A DNA stretch of 64,000 nt from Palsa-601 sp963801185 (GTDB taxonomy: Bacteria > Actinomycetota > Acidimicrobiia > Acidimicrobiales > Bog-793), in contig CAWDDW010000003.1 of the NCBI GenBank assembly GCA_963801185.1, positions 992,001 through 1,056,000 of the forward strand. Reading direction: 5' to 3'. Below, in pieces: positions 58,265 through 64,000 of this stretch. Under the pieces are notes generated by a model, which ran no database searches, had not been told where the DNA came from, and saw only the letters and a program-made list of their open reading frames with translations. Positions within the stretch are counted from its first letter, which is position 1. The number at the start of each line of letters is the position of its first letter. The position numbers and the translations under genes are program-made.

Positions 58265-58981
58265 ATGACCACGAGACCAGCCAGTGTGGACTTCCACTTC
58301 GACGTGATGTGCCCGTTCGCCTACCTGACGTCCCTCTGGATCCGTGAGGTGAGACGAGAGACTGGTTTGGAGGTGAATTGGCGTTTCTTCAGCCTTGAAG
58401 AGATCAACCATGAGGAGGGGAAGAAGCACCCCTGGGAGCGGCAATGGTCTTACGGGTGGTCGCTGTTGCGGATCGCGGCCCTGCTCCGGCGCCGTGACAT
58501 GGCGGAGGTCGATGCCTGGTATGCCCGCTCCGGGTCGGCACTTCACCGCGAGGGCCTCAAGCCTCACGATCCGGATGTCGCCCGCCAGCTTCTTGCGGAG
58601 ATCGGCATCGACCCCGGGGTCGTCGACGAGGCCATCGCCGACGACACGACTCACGACGAGGTCCGGGCAGATCATGACCGGGTGGTCGCAGCGGGTGGTT
58701 TCGGTGTCCCGACGCTCTTCTTCCCCGACGGTCAGTCCCTGTTCGGTCCGGTCGTCATCGATCCGCCCAGTGGACCCGAGGCCGTGCGGCTGTGGGAGGC
58801 CGTGACGGGTTTGCTCGAGTTCCCGCACTTCTACGAGCTGCAGCGGCCGAAGTCCAAGGCCGATGGTGAGGCCATCGCGGAGTCGTTGCGCCCATACCTC
58901 GAGGGGCGTGATTGGCAGAGCATCAACCGAGGCCGGCGGATCTCGATCCCTGGCGACCCGAAGGCCGTGCTCCAGCCTTGA
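58265..58981 (+). CDS. DsbA-family (FrnE-like) oxidoreductase
   Basis: A 238-residue thioredoxin-fold protein: VDFHFDVMCPFAYLTSLWIREV at the start, an inserted helical domain, and the cis-Pro loop GFGVPTLFFPDGQSLFGP. Only one Cys is in the first motif (MCPFAY), so it resembles the glutathione- or mycothiol-linked DsbA-like/HCCA-isomerase branch, not a disulfide maker. Cytosolic. The next gene encodes a mycothiol-dependent type enzyme and overlaps its stop by 4 nt, supporting a shared thiol-linked role. Confidence 0.83.
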   Translation: MTTRPASVDFHFDVMCPFAYLTSLWIREVRRETGLEVNWRFFSLEEINHEEGKKHPWERQWSYGWSLLRIAALLRRRDMAEVDAWYARSGSALHREGLKPHDPDVARQLLAEIGIDPGVVDEAIADDTTHDEVRADHDRVVAAGGFGVPTLFFPDGQSLFGPVVIDPPSGPEAVRLWEAVTGLLEFPHFYELQRPKSKADGEAIAESLRPYLEGRDWQSINRGRRISIPGDPKAVLQP

Positions 58982-59808
58982 GCGAGCGGGCGATTGACAA
59001 GGACTCTGTCGTCGGTGCGCTCGTCGAGGAGTGGGAGGCGATCGGGGAGCTGCTCGAAGGGCTGCCGGACTCTTCCTGGGAAGCCCCGACGCCTCTTCCC
59101 GGCTGGGTGGTGCGCGACGTGGTCGCCCACATCGTCGGCACGGAAGCAGCCCTGTCGGGCGAGCCGATGCCCTCATCCGACCGCGACCTGAAGCAGCTCG
59201 AGCATGTGCGCAATGACATCGCGGTCCTGAACGAGGTCTGGGTCGAGTCGCTCCGTTCATCACCGCCGAGTGGGGTGTTGTCCAGGTTCCGCGATCTCAC
59301 AGCCCAGCGGTCGGATGCTCTGCGAGCGATGTCGCAGGCAGACTTCGACGCCCCGTCGTGGACCCCCGCCGGGCAGGCGACGTACGGGCGTTTCATGGAG
59401 ATCCGCGCCTTCGACTGCTGGATGCACGAGCAGGACATGCGCGAGGCCGTGGGGCGTCCAGGCCACACCGCCGGGCCGTGCGCCGAGCTTTCCGTGGACG
59501 AGATCGTTCGAGCCCTCGGTTACATAGTGGGCAAGCGCGCTTCTGTCCCTTCGGGCTCACTCGTCAGGTTCGAGCTCACCGGGCCTGTCACTCGTGTGGT
59601 GTACGTCGCCGTCGACGGCCGGGCGACGGTGATCGACGAACCGGGCCCGGACCGGCCGGCCACGGCCGGTCTGGCGCTGCCGTCCGATCTGTTCGCACGC
59701 CTTGCGGGGGGCCGGGTCGATGTGCAGTCACGGCTCGCTGAGGTCGCCATAACCGGCGATGCCGAGCTAGGCCGCCGCGTCGTCGACTCGCTGGCTTTCA
59801 CCATCTGA
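58978..59808 (+). CDS. Maleylpyruvate isomerase family mycothiol-dependent enzyme
   Basis: About 276 residues starting at TTG 58978 within the previous stop (TTGA overlap). The DinB/MDMPI fold is shown by LEGLPDSSWEAPTPLPGWVVRDVVAHIVGTE, with His in AHIVG as a metal ligand, and MEIRAFDCWMHEQDMREAVG with its HxxD pair. The C-terminal SCP2-like half is VRFELTGPVTRVVYVAVDG. Enzymes of this group use mycothiol, so the host likely makes it. The rare TTG start is inferred from coupling; a later start is possible. Confidence 0.82.
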   Translation: MSERAIDKDSVVGALVEEWEAIGELLEGLPDSSWEAPTPLPGWVVRDVVAHIVGTEAALSGEPMPSSDRDLKQLEHVRNDIAVLNEVWVESLRSSPPSGVLSRFRDLTAQRSDALRAMSQADFDAPSWTPAGQATYGRFMEIRAFDCWMHEQDMREAVGRPGHTAGPCAELSVDEIVRALGYIVGKRASVPSGSLVRFELTGPVTRVVYVAVDGRATVIDEPGPDRPATAGLALPSDLFARLAGGRVDVQSRLAEVAITGDAELGRRVVDSLAFTI

Positions 59809-59812
59809 GTCG

Positions 59813-61185
59813 TCAACCCTCCGCGTGGCCGCCCGTAGGTTCCTCGAGCCTCTCGGACAGATGACCGATCAGATCACCGATCGGCAGCCGCACCTGACTG
59901 GTCGAGTCCCGCTCGCGAACGGTCACTTGCTGATCCTCGAGCGAATCGAAGTCGATCGTCACGCAGAACGGCGTACCAATCTCGTCCTGGCGCCGGTAGC
60001 GGCGGCCGATCGCCTGGGTCTCGTCGTAGTCGCACATCCATCGGCGTTGCAGCGCATGGAGCACCTCGCGAGCGAGCGGTGTCAATGTCTCCTTCTTCGA
60101 CAAGGGGAGCACCGCGACCTGATACGGCGCGATCAGCGGATGGAGCCGCAATACTCCGCGGCGCTCGCCGGCGACCTCGTCCTCGTCGAACGCGGCGAGG
60201 AGGAACGCCATCATCGTACGGGTGGCGCCGGCCGCAGGCTCGACGACGTGGGGCACGTAGCGGTCGCCGGTAGCGGGGTCGAAATACTCGAGTGGCTGGC
60301 CAGAGTGCTGGGCGTGAGCCTTGAGGTCGTAGTCGGTGCGATTCGCGATGCCCTCGAGCTCCCCCAGCCCCACGGGAAGAGGAACTCGACGTCGGTCGTT
60401 CCCGACGAGTAGTGGGAGAAGCTCCTCGGGATCGTGGTCGCGCAGCCGCAGAGCGCTTCCCTGATCCCATAGCGCTTGTACCAAGCGAGTCGCTCGTCGC
60501 ACCAGTAGCGCTGCCACCGAGGGCTGTCGGCAGGCGGGACGAAGTACTCCATCTCCATCATCTCGAACTCACGCGTGCGGAAGACGAAGTTCCCAGGCGT
60601 GATCTCGTTGCGGAAGGAGCGGCCGAGTTGGGCGATGCCGAAGGGTGGCTTCTTGCGGCTCGTCTGAAGAACGTTGAGGAAGTTGACGAACATGCCTTGA
60701 GCTGTCTCGGGCCGGAGATAGGCAACCCCCGCGTCCTCCTCGACGGGGCCGACGAAGGTCTTGAACATCAGGTTGAACGGCCGTGCGTCCGTGAGGTCGG
60801 TCGAGCCGCAGTTTGGGCAGGCGCCATCGATCTCGTCGGCACGCCACCGCTCCTTGCACTTGCGGCAGTCGACGAGGGGGTCCGTGAATGTCGCGAGGTG
60901 GCCGGACGCCTCCCACACCTTCGGGTTCGTCAAGATGGCAGCGTCAATGGGCACGACGTCGTCGCGCTCTTGGATCATCGAGCGCCACCAAGCGTCGCGC
61001 ACGTTGCGGAGCATGAGTGCCCCAAGCGGGCCGTAGTCGTATGTCGAGCGGATGCCGCCGTAGATCTCAGCGGAGGGGAAGACGAATCCGCGTCGCTTGC
61101 AGAGATTGACGACGGCATCGAACAGCGCCGGGTTCGGCCTCGCTTCAGTGGCCTCCCGCGCCTCGTCCCTGGCCTCGTTCGTCAT
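59813..61185 (-). CDS. glyS: Glycyl-tRNA synthetase, with three frameshifts
   Basis: About 457 residues, right for the dimeric class II GlyRS. Motif 1 region is AEIYGGIRSTYDYGPLGALMLRNV. A zinc-binding insert has CRKCKERWRADEIDGACPNC. Motif 2 is FGIAQLGRSFRNEITPGNFVFRTREFEMMEMEYF. Motif 3 lies near GTRTMMAFLLAAFDEDE. The frame changes at about 60440 (IRE to LRLRDHDPEEL), 60417 (to SHYSSGTTDVEFLFPWG) and 60372 (to LGELEGIANRTDYDL). All three pieces are conserved GlyRS sequence. Because the enzyme is essential, these must be sequence errors, not decay. Confidence 0.93.
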
Positions 61186-61242
61186 GCGGGAAGGTTAGTC
61201 GCAGGCCACGAGGCCGCTAAAAAGCGAGGTACTGAGGCTGGC

Positions 61243-62471
61243 TCAGCTTCGTTGCAAGATCCGCTGCCAGGCCATCTCCATGCCAGCCGCGAGCCCGCCG
61301 TCGACGACCGCATCGTCGCCCAAAGCGCTCACACGGATCTCTGGCACGAAGGGAGCGAGCGCTTCGAGGCCCTGAGCGACGGCCGACGCAAAGCCAGGTG
61401 CCTGTCCGATGCCTCCTCCGAGTACCACGAGCTCCGGATCGACGACCGCCACGATCGAGCCGATCGCTCGGGCGACGAGCTCTGCCTCCTCGGCCACGAC
61501 AGCGATCGCGCGCTCGTCCCCTTCGGTGGCCGCAGCGAACACTCGCCGGGCCGAGAGCGAGCCCGACAACCCGTGCCGCCGAGCCGATCGCACGACAGCC
61601 GCGGCCGACGTGACGACCTCGAGCTGCCCGTGCTTCCTCACCTCGGCCGAGCTGACGCCCGCAGGAGCGCCGATTGGCAGATAGGAGATCTCGCCGGCAG
61701 CGCCGTGCGCTCCCCGGTGGAGCCGGCCGTCGATGACGAGGCCCATGCCGATACCGGTTCCAACACTGACGAAACAGAACGTCGCGATTCCCCGCCCGTG
61801 CCCATGGTCTCGCTCAGCCAGGGCCGCGAGATCGACGTCGTTCTCGAGCACCGTCGACTTCCCGAAGACCTGCCGCAATTCGTGGACGACGTCAGGTCGT
61901 TCCCAGCCGGGGAGGTTGCGGGCCATCGTCAACGCCCCGCGCTCGGGGTCGTAAACGCCGGGGCTCCCGACGACGACCTGCGTCACACGGCTCCGGCGGA
62001 TCCCGGCGGTCGTAGCCATCCCATCGGCGAGCGAGACCATCTCGGAGACGCGGCTGTGAGCGCTGGGCACGTGCACTCGGCGGCTCGCCGGGCGCGCACC
62101 GCTCCGGAGAGGTCAGCGAGCGCACCGCGCAGGTACTCACGACCGACGTCGAGCCCGAGCACAAAGCCGGCCTCGGGTCGTATCTCGTACAGCACCGCTG
62201 CCGGCCCACGCACTCCCGTCCTGTGGCCTGCCACGCGGACAAGCCCGTCCCGCTCGAGGTTCGCCAAGGCGACGGCGACCGTGGGCTTGGAGAGCCCGGA
62301 GGCCCGAGCGAGATCAGTCCGCGACACCGGGCCGGCCAGACGAACCTGCTCGAGCATCAATTGCTCGTTCATCGCCCGCATCAACTGGGGTCGCGCTGCG
62401 ACTACCTGAGTCGGGCGGTTCTTGCCAGAGTCGTTCCCCGTCACGGAGGGCATAGTGCCAGAGCTTGCCAT
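61243..62471 (-). CDS. ROK-family transcriptional repressor, frameshifted
   Basis: About 409 residues. The N-terminal winged helix is LAGPVSRTDLARASGLSKPTVAVALANLERDGLV. The sugar-kinase-like ROK domain has GFVLGLDVGREYLRGALADLSG and later VSVGTGIGMGLVIDG and VVVGSPGVYDPERG. The frame changes at about 62070 between GAVRARRAAE and VPSAHSRVSEMVSLADG; one missing base explains it. NagC/XylR-like repressors of this sort bind a sugar signal. It is divergent from a ROK kinase and a binding-protein gene and probably represses them. Confidence 0.87.
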
Positions 62472-62484
62472 GGCGGCATGAATA

Positions 62485-62506
62485 AGTTACTTTCCTATTA
62501 AATACT
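62485..62506. promoter_or_regulatory. AT-rich candidate operator between the ROK repressor and ROK kinase genes
   Basis: A 22-nt AT-rich segment with ends AGT and ACT and an imperfect dyad (AGTTACTTT against ATTAAATACT) in an otherwise GC-rich region, centred in the 62-nt divergent gap. The position and shape suit a ROK-type repressor site, and it probably overlaps a -10 element (TATTAA). The symmetry is weak. Confidence 0.4.
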
Positions 62507-62533
62507 GAGGGACTGTCGACGAGGGCAGCCGCC

Positions 62534-63550
62534 GTGCACGGGGAGAGGGTTCTGCTGATCACGACCGAGCAGGCTGCACGAGATTCTGAGGGGCCGGGGA
62601 GAGGCACCGTTCTCGGTCTCGACTTCGGCGGATCGAAGATCGCAGTCGCTCTCTGTGCACTCGACGGAAGGATCCTCGCCGAGCGAGTGACCGAGACGGA
62701 GCCGGCCCTCGGAGCCGTGGCGAACGTGGAGCGCGCCGTCCGGCTTGCTCGTGATCTGCTCGAGGAGACCTCCTCACTCGTGGCAGTCGGGGCCTGCACA
62801 TTCGGTATCCCACTCGACCACGGCGTCGCTCTCTCGCCGGCCATCCCGGGCTGGAGTGAGTTACGCCTCCTCGCTCATCTCGAAGAGGCATTCGGTGTGC
62901 CGGTGACCGTTGTGACGGACGTGAAGGCCGCCGCGGCCGCAGAAGCACGTCGCGGGGCGCTCGTCGGCGCGAACCCGTCGCTCTACGTGAACCTCGGCAC
63001 GGGACTCGCGGTCGCCATCGTGCAAGACGGCAAGGTGATGAGGGGAGCACACGGCGCCTCAGGCGAGATCGGCTACAACCTCCGGAACCCGGCCGACCTC
63101 TGGTCGTCACGCGACGGCGACGATCCGAGCGTCGTCCTCGAGGGCGTCGTGAGCGGTATGGGACTCGCGAACTCGGTGGCACGGCTGAACGGCACAGCGT
63201 CGGCAGCGGACTTCGCACCAGCAGCGGCCGACGTATTCGAGCGAGCGGTTGCAGACCCGGCGTACGAGAAAGTCCTCCACGACTTCCTGCAAGAGCTCTG
63301 CTACCACCTCGTGAACCTCACGATCGCCGTCGATCCCGAGCGCGTTGCCGTCGGCGGCGGCATGGTGCGCTCGTGGGGCGTGCTCGAGGGACCCATCCGC
63401 TCTGCGCTCGAAGCTCACGTGCCCTACCCGCCTGAGCTCGTACCCGGCGCGTTCCCATATGACGCAGCCCTTAAGGGCGCGATCGACCTCGGGCTCGAGC
63501 TCGCATCCGCACACTCGCAACAGCCACCAACACGACAGGCCATCCGATGA
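62534..63550 (+). CDS. ROK-family sugar kinase
   Basis: A 338-residue ROK protein without an HTH. The phosphate-1 loop is VLGLDFGGSKIAVAL. The ATP/sugar sites are YVNLGTGLAVAIVQDGKVMRGAHGASGEIGY and PERVAVGGGMVRSWG, and a candidate catalytic acid lies in VVTDVKAAAAAEARRG. The CxCGxxGCxE zinc motif of many glucokinases is not present (the segment reads NLRNPADLW), so the sugar may be unusual or the protein regulatory. GTG at 62534 lacks a clear ribosome site. It likely phosphorylates sugar imported by the downstream transporter. Confidence 0.82.
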   Translation: MHGERVLLITTEQAARDSEGPGRGTVLGLDFGGSKIAVALCALDGRILAERVTETEPALGAVANVERAVRLARDLLEETSSLVAVGACTFGIPLDHGVALSPAIPGWSELRLLAHLEEAFGVPVTVVTDVKAAAAAEARRGALVGANPSLYVNLGTGLAVAIVQDGKVMRGAHGASGEIGYNLRNPADLWSSRDGDDPSVVLEGVVSGMGLANSVARLNGTASAADFAPAAADVFERAVADPAYEKVLHDFLQELCYHLVNLTIAVDPERVAVGGGMVRSWGVLEGPIRSALEAHVPYPPELVPGAFPYDAALKGAIDLGLELASAHSQQPPTRQAIR

Positions 63551-63572
63551 ACCAACGAGCAGGGAGAGACAA

Positions 63573-64000
63573 GTGACCAGCACGAAATGGCTATGGCGAA
63601 TCATGGTGCTCGCCACCGTGACCACCCTCGGCATCACGGCCGCCGCGTGCGGCAGCAGCGGAAAGTCCAGCGGCACGTCCAGCCCTTCGTCGAACGCGAT
63701 CACCATCTCGGACGAGTACGGAGAGACGTGGCCGTGCGAGTTCAACCCGTATAACTCGTCCGACGTCGGGTTCTCGTTCGGTCCGGTGTACGAGGAGCTC
63801 GTGTACCAGAACCTCATTCAGAGTGGCAAGCCGACGCCGTGGCTCGCCACCAAGTGGGCCTGGAGCGACGGCAACAAGACGCTCACGTTCACCATCCGCC
63901 AAGGCGTCCAATGGTCATCCGGGCACCCGTTCAGCGCGAAGGACGTGCTGTACAGCTTCGACCTTCTGAAGAAGAACCCGGGGCTCGACCTGAACTCCGA
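63573..64000 (+). CDS. Extracellular solute-binding protein, family 5 (ABC transporter), partial
   Basis: The first about 142 residues of a lipoprotein: GTG 63573 (AGGGAGAG 8 nt upstream), signal peptide with lipobox TAAAC, then family-5 features PYNSSDVGFSFGPVYEELVYQNL and KTLTFTIRQGVQWSSGHPFSAKDVLYSFDLL. Such proteins bind oligopeptides or oligosaccharides. A ROK repressor and ROK kinase beside it favour a sugar or glycoside. It is cut by the window end; permease and ATPase genes should follow. Confidence 0.9.
   Translation, partial: MTSTKWLWRIMVLATVTTLGITAAACGSSGKSSGTSSPSSNAITISDEYGETWPCEFNPYNSSDVGFSFGPVYEELVYQNLIQSGKPTPWLATKWAWSDGNKTLTFTIRQGVQWSSGHPFSAKDVLYSFDLLKKNPGLDLNS

Overview
The window is GC-rich DNA from an actinobacterium. 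Class Acidimicrobiia is my best guess. Clues are a small protein carrying the GWW-x-SDGRWYPPE signature common in that class, two F420-dependent (PPOX-fold) oxidoreductase-like proteins, a mycothiol-dependent isomerase-fold enzyme, a furA-katG pair, frequent GTG starts and many 4-nt ATGA/GTGA gene overlaps. Species cannot be fixed from sequence alone.

Layout. 1-20 kb is mixed chromosome: a VOC protein and a crotonase, hydrolases, an MFS exporter with a divergent LysR regulator, a sedolisin protease, a tandem YbjQ-domain protein, a scar of two gene fragments (10.0-10.4 kb), a polyamine-type ABC transporter operon (potADBC order), an HD-GYP protein, a kinase-like APH protein and an MmyB-type regulator. 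20-30 kb holds a large glycine-rich PE_PGRS-like secreted protein, a second APH-fold protein, a secreted beta-propeller, furA-katG and an IS481-like remnant. 50.3-64 kb is core chromosome: tRNA-Ile(CAU), tRNA-Asn, rpoD, dnaG, ppdK, an L,D-transpeptidase, a DsbA-like protein, glyS, and a ROK repressor/ROK kinase/sugar- or peptide-binding protein locus running off the end.

The main discovery is a 20,169-bp mobile element at 30069-50237 that has every hallmark of a casposon, a transposon that uses a CRISPR-type Cas1 as its integrase. It has 143-bp terminal inverted repeats that are identical by eye and a 14-bp target-site duplication (GTCATTCAAGAAAA). It sits 2 bp from the 3' end of a tRNA gene. 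It encodes a solo Cas1 with all three catalytic residues plus a C-terminal zinc finger and HTH, a family-B DNA polymerase with DEDDy exonuclease motifs, a DnaB-type helicase, a ParB-like/DNA methyltransferase fusion and several small unknown proteins. There is no cas2 and no CRISPR array. Its cargo is defensive: a complete type I restriction-modification operon (hsdM-hsdS-hsdR) followed by a PD-(D/E)XK-like protein, and an AAA ATPase plus DUF4435/TOPRIM pair that looks like PARIS (AriA/AriB), a system known to respond to anti-restriction proteins. The two arms are divergent from about 40.5 kb: replication genes then PARIS-like on the + strand, regulator-cas1-hsd on the - strand.

A caution for every reader: about fifteen genes, including essential dnaG and glyS, are interrupted by single-base frameshifts that rejoin perfectly in a neighbouring frame. 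This looks like residual insertion/deletion error in a draft (probably long-read) assembly, not gene decay. It also creates two false fusions, VOC-crotonase and DnaG-RpoD. I have annotated such genes as whole loci and marked where the frame changes.
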